A stretch of 64,000 bases of DNA. Source: Thunnus maccoyii. Taxonomy: Eukaryota; Chordata; Actinopteri; Scombriformes; Scombridae. This document shows positions 13,372 through 24,125 of this stretch, piece after piece. Made by a program: the position numbers and the translations under genes. Positions within the stretch are counted from its first letter, which is position 1; each line of letters starts with the position of its first letter. Location of the stretch: the NCBI RefSeq assembly GCF_910596095.1, contig NC_056554.1, positions 1,860,001-1,924,000 of the forward strand. Reading direction: 5' to 3'. The notes under the pieces were generated by a model, which had not been told where the DNA came from, searched no databases, and saw nothing but the letters and a program-made list of their open reading frames with translations.

Positions 13372-13672
13372 GGGAGTGAACTTATTATTTCCTTCTTAAT
13401 GAACTGTGGAGCCACATGACGCTGTCATAGAGAATTATTTAGATTATGTGTAATTCCTTTTCAAACTGAACAGTAAGCTGTCTGTGTATATAATATATCT
13501 GTACAGGTCCAACATCTCTCAGGATCCACTGTAACCACTGGCTATGTTCCATTTTTATCTGATCATTATCATTATCATCTGATCATGAAGTATCTTTTTT
13601 TAACCATATGTATACGTGTTTAATGTATTGAATATTTGTGGGAAAAAACATTTTTTAATGCAGTTTGTGACA

Positions 13673-13678
13673 AATAAA
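13673..13678 (+). terminator. slx1a: Poly(A) signal of slx1a
   Basis: AATAAA about 300 bases past the slx1a stop codon, preceded by AT-rich 3' UTR. First canonical signal on this strand after the stop. Confidence 0.65.
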
Positions 13679-14847
13679 ACAAGAATGTTTTGTACTGTGT
13701 TTGAAGTGTATTTTTCTGTTAAGGTGATACTGTACAGCACTGATGGTTGAAACAAGGTCAGGTCCATTGAAAAGTTATGAACTGTGTGCCATTTCATACA
13801 CTGAATGTAAAAATGATGTATAAGTTATGTAATTTGGGTAAATACTGATTCATCATTCGTGTTATTAGTTGCACCTGTGTTTATCCTGCTATGACTAGTT
13901 AAAAAGTTGCTGTGAAAGTACATTAGCTGGATATAATGTAACAAATGTTCCAATTTAGCAGATAATTTATATCACTAAAATGAATGCTTTTTGCTGGTCA
14001 CACAGAAAGCTTGCAAATAAAAACTAATTTTATGACAGGATGCTATTATATAATTTTCAAATGTTTCATAAACTAAATCAAAAAATCAAAGATGAATCAG
14101 TAAAATAATCATTAATTGCAGGCCTTGTTGGGAGGTAAATGGAGTATGAATGATCTTATGAGTTTATTAGTATGTGTATTAGTGTGTATAGTATGTGTAT
14201 AGTATTAGTATATAACAAGTGTTACAATATCAAACATACCCATAAAAATCTTTGTCTCCCTTTTGCCTCTGTAATATTGTTGATTCCTTCCACTGATCGG
14301 CAACCTTTGGGAAACTTGGTGCAGATAGTTCGGAAAGCTCATGAACAGTTTCAGAGCAATATGCAGAATTTTAGAAAACCTGAGGTCATGAGTCAAAATT
14401 CCCCAAATGCAATTCCCCACTTTAGACTGGACGGGATTGGGATTAACTAACTACTAACTGGTCTGTGAAATTTCATTATTATTTTTTCTTATTTCATTCA
14501 TTAATGTTACTGTTCAGTTATGTTTTCAGTGAATTCTATCAACAGATATGATGGTTTAACACCAGAACAACATCTCTTTCAAAAAGAAAAACAAACTATT
14601 GTGAAACATATTTAGATCTGTCTTTATGTTATCCATAGTTGTTAGCAATAGAGACAAATAAAACAAGGTAGTGATCATCATAAACTAACCAGCAATCTGA
14701 ACAAACACATTTTAGAAAAGCAGTGTATTAATTTGTGATTTTAGTGGTGTATAAATGTTCCTCTACACAGTTAGTTTCAGTGATGTTAATTACATGTTCA
14801 AGTTAGACTATTTAAAAATGAAATGTTGAATTCAGTGCAACACACCA

Positions 14848-15122
14848 GGGGGCAGCTGTGGCTCAGGAGGTAGAGTGGCTTTTCCACTAATCAGAAGATC
14901 AGCAGTTTGATTCCCTGCTCCTTCAGTCCACATGTCAAAGTGTCCTTGGTAAGATACTGAACCCCAAAATCGTTCCGGATGGCTGTGCCATCAGTGTGTG
15001 AATGATGAGATCCTCCTGATGAGCAGGTTGGCACCTTGCAGACTATGTGTGTGAATAAGTGAATGTGAATGAATGAGTGGTTGGAAGACTAGAAAGGTGC
15101 TATATAAGTGCAGTCCATTTAC
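14848..15122 (+). mobile_element. tRNA-derived SINE
   Basis: The head GGGGGCAGCTGTGGCTCAGG carries a polymerase III A box (TGGCTCAGGAGG), and GCAGTTTGATTCCC about 30 bases on is a B box. The tail ends GCTATATAAGTGCAGTCCAT, the shared 3' end of a widespread teleost SINE class thought to be copied by an L2-clade LINE. About 275 bp. Not a functional tRNA: no cloverleaf or anticodon arm. Confidence 0.85.
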
Positions 15123-15332
15123 CTTTTGTTGTTACAACCTTAGGTCTGGTATGACTGGTAGCTGATGGTAGTTATGTTAGCTAATGTTAGCAAACTACAG
15201 ATATGACATTACTGAGCCAGTTCACTGACTTTATGACTCTTCTCTACTTATACTGCTGTTATGCAATGTTTATGCATTTATCATTTTCATGTAATTGCCA
15301 CAGTTGAGCAAGTTACAAACTATAGAGACATT

Positions 15333-15629
15333 TTAAAAGACCAGTGTGTAGGATTTAGTGGCCACGAAACTCGTGAAAAATGTAAAAGGCTCTCTCTAGA
15401 GCCAGTGTTTGGTTTGTCCATTCTGGGCTACTGTAGAAATATGGTGGTGCAACATGGCAGACTGCTCCCTATGTAGATATAAAGGGCTCATTCTAAGGTA
15501 ACAAAAACACAACAGTTCTTATTTTCAGGTGATTATACACTAATTAAAACATACTTATGAATATTATATTCTGTTTCTGCCAAGTCTGTTCTGCTAGATG
15601 CCACTAAATTCTACACACTGCACCTTTAA
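15333..15629. mobile_element. piggyBac-type MITE, family A, copy 3
   Basis: 297 bp, TTAA at both ends, inverted ends like copy 2 (ACCAGTGTGTAGGATTTAGT and CTACACACTGCACCTTTAA). About 36 bases beyond its right TTAA match the flank of copy 2. Confidence 0.8.
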
Positions 15630-15878
15630 TGGGTCCAATTTCATCAGATTGCTGTCTTGACTTTACTATTTGACTTTACTTTTTGACATACTTTGATAAA
15701 AGTTCACATGAACAGAGAGTTAGTACATATAAAAACATGTTATCTAGTGTAAAAAAATATATGGTTCATGACAACAAGCATTCATTAACATAAAAATATG
15801 AATGAGTGCAGCTTTAACTTTGTGTTACGTTTGTATGTGGTTGTACATGTGTCTTCTGCGCTGGTCCAGTTTGTCTCC

Positions 15879-18800
15879 TCACTGCTGGACAGGGGGGGTT
15901 TGTACTGTGATCACCGGCTGAAAGGGACAGAAAAGAAGGTAGAGGACAAATGTAAGCCAGTGAATGGTTGATGCTGCAATGAAATGGTGAAGTATAATAT
16001 TTACTTTGTTAAGATCCTTGCCTTTGTGGGGCTTAATGAAATTCTGCTCCCAAAAATGATCATCTCTCTTTTTCTAGCATGGCTGGTTTATTTATACATT
16101 TTAGGGAACCCTGTTGTACAGAGGACGATTTGTGACACAACTGGAAAGCCTCTGCAGCTGTATTACCACAGCCACCATCGACATCTACTCACCATTTTGG
16201 GAGCTGGCGAGCAGCAGTTGACCACCTTGCAGCAATAGGCAGCCAGAGCAGCTGAGATGGCCAACAGAGTCGCCTGGATGACCGCACCTTCAGCATAAAA
16301 GTGGGCCTGGGTGCCCTGTAAATTGGATAAGATTTATAGAGATTATGTGTGGACAAAAGAAAGAAAAGGTAACCTTTTAAAAAGGTATCTTTGAATGTTC
16401 CGTATGTATGATACTTTGCTTTATAACCCATCACGACATAAGGGTGACACTGTTACAACTCACCTGAATAACATGGCAAATCTCAGCATTAGTAAATGAG
16501 GTGTTTTCGTAGTAATAATGCCAGCAGGAAGGAGGCACACTATCCACTTTCACCAGATTAAAGAGGATGTTGAAGACGGAGGCGCCACAAGCCACAACCT
16601 GCATCCCCAAACAGCCCTGCAGCTGAGACACAGACAGAACAGGAAATACATCTTTAAGAGAAAAAACATTTTTCTCAATAACTGCCACTGTTCTGAGGAT
16701 ATTTCCTATCTACTATCTAGATGAGAACATAATCTATCTGCTGCATAATGACAAAAATATTTAACCCTTCCATTTCCTAATCCACAAAGATGAGAGCTGA
16801 ACATTTGCTCGCTCAATTTCTCTTTTATGAACCAAAACTTCAACGTTTTATTAGGTTATATTTCTCTATATTGTTACTTTATTTTTACCTTTTTTATCTT
16901 CACATCACTAACTGGACACAAGTATCTTTGCATTAGTTAGTTAGTTAGTTAGTATCTGATAACACCGATGGTTAAAACTACAAAAATAAAGATGTGATAA
17001 ATTATACTTCTTTAAAAAAACAGATGAGTTTTATGACTCTTTGGTCCAACATCCAGAGTGTCTCACAGTCCAGCAGTTGTCTCTTTCCAGCATCAACCAT
17101 CATATGTAGCCCCTCAAGTCATCAACACTTGTATGTTTAGTGTATTACGTTTGTCTCTTGCCTCATGTCAGTCCTACATTGTCTCCATCCTGAGCACATG
17201 CACTCATGTCATACATCACTCAGTTGCCATGTGTGTGTTTGCCTCCTCACTGTCCCCTCTTACTGCTAATCCTGCCAGTTAATGGAGCAATGCAGCTGCA
17301 TGTTACAGTTCATGTTTCTTGTTCTGAAAGCAGTCCATAGCCTGGATTTATATTTGCTGGTTGGTATTATTATATATTGTTTGATGCTTGTGTTATTTTG
17401 TCTGCCTGCTGCTGTACATAGACTACTCCTCCTCTGCAGCCCTGTACTGTAACTCACCGTGGGCAGGTGGAGGTTCTGTGCTGCTATAGCCACACTGCCT
17501 GCTATTACCACCTGTGAAGAGAGCAAATATCACACAATCACCACAAAGAGTCACAGACAGCTGAAAAATGTCCTCTGTAGAGTGGATTCCAGCAGGAAAT
17601 CACACACGGATAAATAAGGGAACCTGAATAGAATTAAGAGAGCAATTATCATTGGTGAGTCAAATAAATTACAAACAACTGACAATTTCTGACATGTAAA
17701 ATAATGAATTCAAAAGTATGAAAAACATTATGAGGATACAGAATATGTATTATACCAAAATATACCAATATATAGAATAAATTCAGTATGAACAAAAGTA
17801 TCATTATGTTTTTTTTACATGAAAAAAGAGATCTGTTTGGAAGGAGGTATAAAAGTTTAAAGGGACAACAGTGTTTGTAGGGAGTGGAGCTGTGTAATAG
17901 CTGGTTGCAATGCTCTATTCCTAATGTATTGTGGCTCGGTTGCCTTTGCGAGTAAAAATAGACAAAAGACAAAAACTTTTCAGTAAGGCTCAACTTTTTA
18001 TCAAAGATTAGTGAGGATTCTGATATTCGTTGAGGATTCTGGTTCAGATATAAATGACAATGAGTCAGTTATTGCTCAGTTTGACAATTAGGCCAAAAGA
18101 TGCGTTGCAAGTATCAACTTGACATTCAGTCAGTAGTAAAAACTGACTAAAGAAAAGAAAAAGGAAAAAGTGGAACAGTAATGACAGACAGTTAAACTGA
18201 GAAGGAAATAAGAGAGGAAGAAAAGAGAAAAGGCAATAAAGAGTAGATGATCCCATCCCATCATCCTAACTCACCACAGTGACACTGAAATCTTATAGAT
18301 GGAAAATATAGTTTGTCTTCTATTTTAAGCTGCAAAGTGTTTAATGAGGGGTTTCCAAATTCTATCAAATTGAAAGTTTGTTTTTTTAAAGCATATCGAC
18401 TCTTTTCTAAATGTAAGGTGTTAATTAAGTCATTCAGCCACATCTTAATGGTTGGGACAAGGCTCAGCTTTTTAACTGTGCTGATCAAACACTTCATAAG
18501 GAGTTTGACCTGTCTTATATTCCCAGAGCAATTGAAAGCCTCATTCTCTTTGCCTTCTACACAACTCTAACGCACATATTTCCACATACAGTCTGAAAAG
18601 TGAGATTCAGCCTACTTTTACAAGTCCCAGATTTTCCCAGACTCCCCTCTTTTCTTGCTGAGTTATACAGAGACACCTGCGCTGTAATGGAACTTGAGCT
18701 GCACTTGATTTGGCTCTCTTTTATAAAGTATGATAGAGGTGTTTTTATCTTTGGCTTACTGTGATCAGTGTGTTATGACCTGTGTGTTTAATTCCTGGCT

Positions 18801-19541
18801 GCAAAATAAATTTCCTTCAGGATATTAATAAAGTGTAAGTTAAAGGGGCAGTCCATCAATTTTATATATTAGGTTCAGTTTACTTGTCAAGGACAGTACT
18901 AGCTTTATACTATCATCTGTGGCTCTGGAGGAGCTTTGTCAAGTCTAAAATAACACCTGATGATGTCACAATGATGTCATCTCAGCCCAGTCAGGGCTTG
19001 GAGGATACAAATCTATGAGTGAAAGATTTGCATGCATGGTCTGACTTTAAATATTGCATTATGGGAAATGTAGGACTGAGAATTTATGGAGTTTTATCCA
19101 TACTACAGACTAAAAGTCAGGATATGTCAGCCTCTGCTGCTTCCATTATACCATTCATCTGTGTTAAGTAAGTCCCTCAATCACTGGAGTGCCCCTGCAA
19201 ATTAAAGTACCACAAAGAAAAATCAAAGTACGTCATCACACACATCAAACATTAAAAAAATAAGTACCGCCATAAAGTAGAACAGAATAAACATTCACAA
19301 CACTTATAATAAAATAAATATCGTATATTTATTTCATTGTTGTCCACCTCTACTGATGATGTGACAACATACTGTTTGAGTTATCCATGTGCTTACCAGC
19401 AGAGATGCAATGAGGAAAGGTATGTCATTCTCCATGACACTCAGGCCTTTAGCCAGGAACACAATCACACAATTGACCTGAAACACACTCAGGCCAATCT
19501 GAGTGATCTGGAACACACAACAGCAAAGAGAATACGTCAGC

Positions 19542-19622
<81 letters not shown>

Positions 19623-20268
19623 CAGTGGTGAAAAGTAACATTCACTCAAGTGCTGTTCTTTATTACAATTTTGAGGTACTTGTACTTTACTTGAGTATTT
19701 CCATTTGATGCTACTTTATACTTCTACTCCACTACATTTATTTGACAGCTTTAGTTACTTTTCAGATGAAGATTTGACACAATGGATAATATAACAAGCT
19801 TTTAAAATACAACACATTGTTAAAGATGAAACCAGTGGTTTCCAACCTTTTTGTCTTTTGACGTCTTACAAAAAGCAGTGTGTAGTCGGGGTCACATTTC
19901 ACATGTCTGTGAGTTGTTAACAGCTCCACCAAATAGTGATTTTTCCCTCTAAACTTCTCACATGCTTTCATTTCAATAAATGTTCAAATGATCCAATATT
20001 TCACCAAAATCAAAGATTAGAGAAAAAGTCCAAAAACTGAAAATAGATTTGTGTATCAGAACTTTGTTTTTTTCTTTTGTCCTCTCCCATTAACGGTACT
20101 GTAACTGTAAACTAGCTCCACCCCCAGCAGCTACATGTTAACATGTTGATGTACTTTTATGGTAGTAGGATTTTTCATGCAGGACTTTTACTTGTAATGG
20201 AGTACTTGTACATTGCTGTATTGGTACTTTTACTTAAGTAAGGGATCTGAGTAGTTCTTCCACCACTG

Positions 20269-20336
<68 letters not shown>

Positions 20337-20720
20337 TACCCCCAGAGCTTTGGGTTCAGCCTCCAGATACTTCTCCTTCCTGTGGACGTTTCTCTGGAAA
20401 GTGACTGCTACCAGAGGGTTCTCAACTGAACCTGCCTCCACAACAGCTGCTTCATCTGAAACACACACCATCAGCTCCTCTTAATGTCTATTATATACAG
20501 TGTGTTGTTATTTAGCGGAAACACACGGTGGAAAAGAAAAGACTATGCATTGTGCAGCCAGCGGAAGTCAGCTTCAGTATCACAAGCGGAACACAACATC
20601 TGGATTCCATCAATCTGGACAAACAACATGGATCTTCATACGCAGTTTCCTCACTAAAAACTCTGAGATGGTGTGTTAACAGAGCGTCTTTTTACCTGCC
20701 GTGATCACGGTGTCCGCCAT
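15879..20720 (-). CDS. CD20-like four-span membrane protein (MS4A/TMEM176 superfamily), 7 exons, 208 aa
   Basis: Exons 20720-20696, 20455-20340, 19507-19397, 17511-17458, 16622-16464, 16315-16193 and 15917-15879 join in phase to 208 codons plus stop. The N-terminus (MADTVITADEAAVVE) is cytosolic and leads into EAEPKALGITQIGLSV, matching the PKALG-x-x-QI entry to span 1 in MS4A proteins. Spans lie near residues 49-68, 77-99 (with AGSVAIAAQ, like the SGSLSIAAE motif), 105-127 (CLGMQVVACG, like LGMNIVS) and 165-190 (ATLLAISAALAAYCC). The loop between spans 3 and 4 holds SCWHYYYENTSF...EIC with an NTS sequon. Family role: tetraspan membrane proteins of immune and other cells; the ligand is unknown. 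MS4A versus TMEM176 cannot be settled here. Intron 2 is almost entirely repeat. Confidence 0.8.
18840..19205. mobile_element. TTAA-flanked MITE, family B (CD20-like intron 3)
   Basis: Bounded by TTAA at 18840-18843 and 19202-19205, with short inverted ends TTAAAGGGGCAGT and GTGCCCCTGCAAATTAA. Non-coding; contains GATGATGTCACAATGATGTC. The TTAA borders suggest piggyBac-style mobilisation. Confidence 0.65.
19543..19620. repeat. (CA)n microsatellite, left half
   Basis: About 39 uninterrupted CA units, reading as (GT)n on the gene's strand, ending about 35 bases before the exon 3 acceptor of the CD20-like gene. Confidence 0.98.
19623..20268. mobile_element. hAT-type non-autonomous element inserted in a CA microsatellite
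   Basis: 646 bp with inverted ends CAGTGGTGAAAAGTAAC (left) and, reversed, CAGTGGTGGAAGAACTACTC (right). The interior has the TACTTGTACTTTACTTGAGT and CCACTACATTTATTTGACAG words of a widespread teleost hAT family. The 8 bases outside the ends (ACACACCC and ACACACAC) fit an 8-bp target duplication with one mismatch, though CA flanks make this weak. CA repeats lie directly on both sides, so it split a pre-existing microsatellite. Confidence 0.85.
20270..20335. repeat. (CA)n microsatellite, right half
   Basis: About 33 CA units with one CACG variant. On the gene's strand it begins immediately after the exon 2 donor GTACAG as (TG)n. Confidence 0.97.
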
Positions 20721-21229
20721 GACTTGTCGGAGGAACCTTGTTACGTATCTGGTGATTCCAGGCTGTAGGTCAGATCAGAAAGTTTAGCAGAAACTTCGTG
20801 GGTGTTGGTGGTCGTGTCCCACCCCGCCGTCTGTCAGTGCAACATGACTCCTGCTGCACAGCTCCTCTCAGGAACCACATCAGCTGTTTATAACAGACAG
20901 TATGATTGGCTGAGTGGCACCTAATGAACCACCAAAATCTGCTATCATCACTAAAACAGCTGGTAGAGATCACTTATGTGACAAGATGTTGTCATTTGTT
21001 CAACTTGATAAAGATGACACACATACTGCCTTGTAATAATCTCCAGCGATGTGAAACTTATTTAGAGTGATGTAAGGAGTTAAGTAGTGTTTTAAATTCA
21101 TGTTAGTATCATAGTAGGACAATATACATCCATCTGAGGTGATTTAATGAACTCTACATATGTTTTTAATGTTTTTTATTCACATTGACAAATTATTAAT
21201 TACAGTTTAAACCACGCAAAAGGGCACAA

Positions 21230-21556
21230 CAGTTACACTTACTTTAGATCCCCCTGTTTAACATTAATAAACAGTATATAAAGAGTTAATAAATGGTTTA
21301 CAACACACAATCATGTAGTTGTCAGCAGATGTAAGTTTGTATAAACAGATAATGAATGACAATATAGTAAAACACAGTTGTGATAATACAAAATATGTCT
21401 TCATAGAAGTGTTGACATATACTGTACATTAATACACACTTAAATATGTATTTTTTATCTGCTTATAATGACTTTATAGGGTGTTATAAACCATTTATTA
21501 AATGTTAATATACTGCTTAAAAATGCTAAACACAGGTAAAGTGCTGCCAGTGTAAC
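21230..21556. mobile_element. MITE, family C, copy 1
   Basis: Ends CAGTTACACTTACTTTAGAT and GCTGCCAGTGTAAC. Interior words (AGTATATAAAGAGTTAATAA, GTAAAACACAGTTGTGATAA, TTAATACACACTTAAATATG) recur in the copy at 28.0 kb in the other orientation or in parallel parts. Non-coding. Borders approximate. Confidence 0.6.
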
Positions 21557-21587
21557 AAATCATTTATTTACTAGAGCTTCTATATTA

Positions 21588-21830
21588 ACCCTTTCACACA
21601 TAGTGGTCACTACAGTGGACAGCTATTTAAAAGCCGTTTTCTTAGATATGCATGGGGTTTTAATGGTATAGTTGCACATCAGCCACCACAGTGAACGCTA
21701 GTGTGTCATCCCATACGCTGCCATCCACTGGCCAGCCTTTGTAAGTGCAACATAAATTTCTCAAAACCAAGATGGCCGCCGGCCGGCCGGAAACGCTCAG
21801 CAGCTCAGGAATATGTTCCCAATCCTTCCA
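21588..21830. mobile_element. TTAA-started MITE fragment (TTAACCCTTTCACACA)
   Basis: TTAACCCTTTCACACATAGT followed by GGTCACTACAGTGGACAGCT is a repeat head I know from several teleost genomes. The expected inverted far end was not found, so this looks truncated. GC-rich GGCCGCCGGCCGGCCGG lies inside. Confidence 0.45.
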
Positions 21831-22129
21831 TGGTAGTAGACACTTGCAGGTATATAAAATTTTGTAACATCAAGTAACAACCAAGGAGTAATACAATTGT
21901 TAAAATTTCCACAAGTACAAGGGCAAATGTGACTCCAGTGAAGACAAGAACTTACTTTATAAAGCATGACAAATAGGGAAATTGTACTTTGTGTTCCACT
22001 TACTCACACATTCCCTTATTTACGTATAAAGTGTCAAATTTGCCTCTGAAATGTAGCTGAGTGGAAGAATGAAGTAGAGTAAAATGGAAACACTGACATC
22101 ACTGAGATATAATTACCTTAAACCTTTAC

Positions 22130-22613
22130 TTAAAGAACCCTCCAAAAATACTCTGCTTTGACGAATGATTTGTGTCTGATATTTTTTCACAGAAAATTTC
22201 AATTACTTGATTAAAAATTCTTAAAATGGCATCTCTTCCTGCTCCCTCATTAAAATCCACAATGTATGAATATGCAAATGTTGTTCATTTCAGAAGTTTT
22301 CCTGCTGGACACAAGATGTCTCCTACTACTGTAAAGTCCATTCTTAGTGTTTGTGTACTGGAGGATTCAAGATTCCACATCACACTTGTGTAAGTTGAAT
22401 ATTGCACCACGATTGGCTTCTAAACTAGTTGTGATGTCACAAATCAATCAAGTACACGCCTTAAACTCACATTTAAACGTTCTTCTTTCAGCAGATGAAT
22501 GTGAAAACCGCTTTCTAATGTCAAATTCTGCACATACATCATTGTGCACAGTGAAGCTCATTCAATGGAAGGAACGAGGAGAAAAAAAAAATTTGACTGG
22601 AGGGGGACTTTAA
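22130..22613. mobile_element. TTAA-flanked MITE, family D
   Basis: Bounded by TTAA at 22130-22133 and 22610-22613, inverted ends TTAAAGAACCCTCCAAAAA and GACTGGAGGGGGACTTTAA. A lone end of the same family (AAAGTCCCCCTCCACTC) sits at 2942. Non-coding. Confidence 0.7.
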
Positions 22614-23089
22614 GTACAGTACTTGAGTCACATATTTCATGATCTTAATATTGACAGCTAAAGATAAATCACACTGCTGTGGAGGCTGCCGATCAAAGAG
22701 ACAGACATTTAGAAATATATCGGTCTTTATTGGCACAAGAGGTTAACAACAGGTATAAGTGCTCACACACTGTGGATAACTGTACATACAGTGAGGTCCT
22801 TCATTTCTATCCACTTGCCAGACTTCACAGCATCACCTGGTGGACACGATGTGGAACTACAGCTGTGAGCAGCAGGTCTGATCCTTGATGAATTCAATGA
22901 GTCTTTAACTGCACAGTTCTCTAACTACTACAGAACAGTTATTCAGGAACATTTACACTGAGATGGGTTGGAATCAATCAATCAGTGACCTACGTTTTAC
23001 TCATAACATCGCATCCAGACAGCCAACCCCCTGCCATGCCATACTGACTATTATTAAAGCTAAGTTTGGCCTACTTTTCAGAAAACTTT

Positions 23090-23410
23090 AAGGGCCAGTT
23101 CACACACATTAAACTTCCCTCTTGTGGTATCTCTTCATGCAGATAGTTTTAGGTTTATTTGTCCAGGTTTTGAGATATCCGTCTCTGAGATTTCTGCTGC
23201 TATCTCAATACAATGGAGGTGAATGAAATTCAGTTTGTGACGCTCACATCACTGAAAAATGACATTTTAAAGACTCATTGGACAACAGCTTGTCTTTCCA
23301 GAAACAATGTCCTGGTTACTCTGGATAATCTACCAAACGGTTTTATCGGAACTACTTTCTACAGAAGAAATAGTCCCTATGAAAACTGTTGGTAGCTGAG
23401 TCTGTGAATT
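23090..23410. mobile_element. Probable MITE (AAGGGCCAGTTCACAC head)
   Basis: The head AAGGGCCAGTTCACACACAT resembles a common teleost MITE end (AAAGGGTCAGTTCACC-like); a short relative starts at 48643 (AAAGGGTCAATTCACCTGAA). The right border is unclear because the palindromic element begins just after. Confidence 0.45.
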
Positions 23411-23425
23411 ACTGAGTAATCTATG

Positions 23426-24125
23426 GGCCTTTTCCTATCTTTATTAAAGAGCGTAGTCTTTCAATTTGAGAGCATGATTTACTGATTTCACGTTCAGATT
23501 TTGTAATTCTTTCTCTTAAAACCCTGCCCTCGCACTTAATAGCCCCTGCTTTGCTTAGAATCGCTCTGCTTCTATTGCAAACTGTATGCTTGCACTCAGA
23601 TTTATTGTTGCTTGCACAGATTCCCCACTTTATCCCTTTACCCCGCTTTAGCCCTTCTCCTCGCACTCTGACTCATGAAACATCTACTATCAGATTTCTG
23701 TACTTTTCTCGGATATTTTGTGCAACAACCCTGTTAAAATTCCCCAACCAATAGAAGGCCAGGAGGCAGGGATCATGTCATTGGTCAACACTACACCTGG
23801 CCTTCGATTGGTTGGGGGATTTAGGGTTGTTGCACAAAAAATCTGAGAGCAGAGCAGAAATCTGAGAGCAGACGTTTCAGCAGCCTGAGTGCGAGGAGAA
23901 GGGCTGAAGCTGAAGCTGGAGCAGGAAATCTGTGCAAGCAACAATAAATCTGAGTGCAAGCACACAGTTTGAGCAGAAGCAGGGCAAATCTAACTGCAAG
24001 TAGGGGCTAGTTGAGTGCAAGGGCAGAGTTTTGAGGGAAAGAATTACAAAATCTGAACCGTGAAATCAATAAATTATTCTTTCAAATTGAAGGACCACGC
24101 TCTTGAATAAAGATAGGAAAAAACC
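23426..24125. mobile_element. Foldback (palindromic) transposon, about 700 bp
   Basis: Two inverted arms of about 335 bp: the left starts GGCCTTTTCCTATCTTTATT, the right ends AATAAAGATAGGAAAAAACC. Matching inverted words continue to the middle, where CCCCAACCAATAGAAGGCC faces GGCCTTCGATTGGTTGGGGG across about 35 bases. Small frames in the two arms encode near-mirror peptides and are not genes. No protein-coding capacity, so a non-autonomous foldback element; superfamily unknown. Confidence 0.85.

Larger units (their letters stand above)
13679..15878. other. slx1a to CD20-like intergenic spacer
   Basis: No gene seen between the slx1a poly(A) signal and the stop of the CD20-like gene. It holds a tRNA-derived SINE (14848-15122) and MITE copy 3 (15333-15629); the rest is unique AT-rich sequence. 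Confidence 0.6.

Noticed and set aside
14848-14925. Possible tRNA gene (A and B boxes)
   Set aside because: No cloverleaf or anticodon arm, and the sequence runs into a SINE body and LINE-like tail.
19334-19708. Open frames with poly-Cys/Val or poly-Thr/His
   Set aside because: They are translations of the (CA)n microsatellite; only 19397-19507 (minus) is a real exon.
23421-23965. Three small frames with similar peptides
   Set aside because: They mirror one another because they lie in the two arms of the foldback element.
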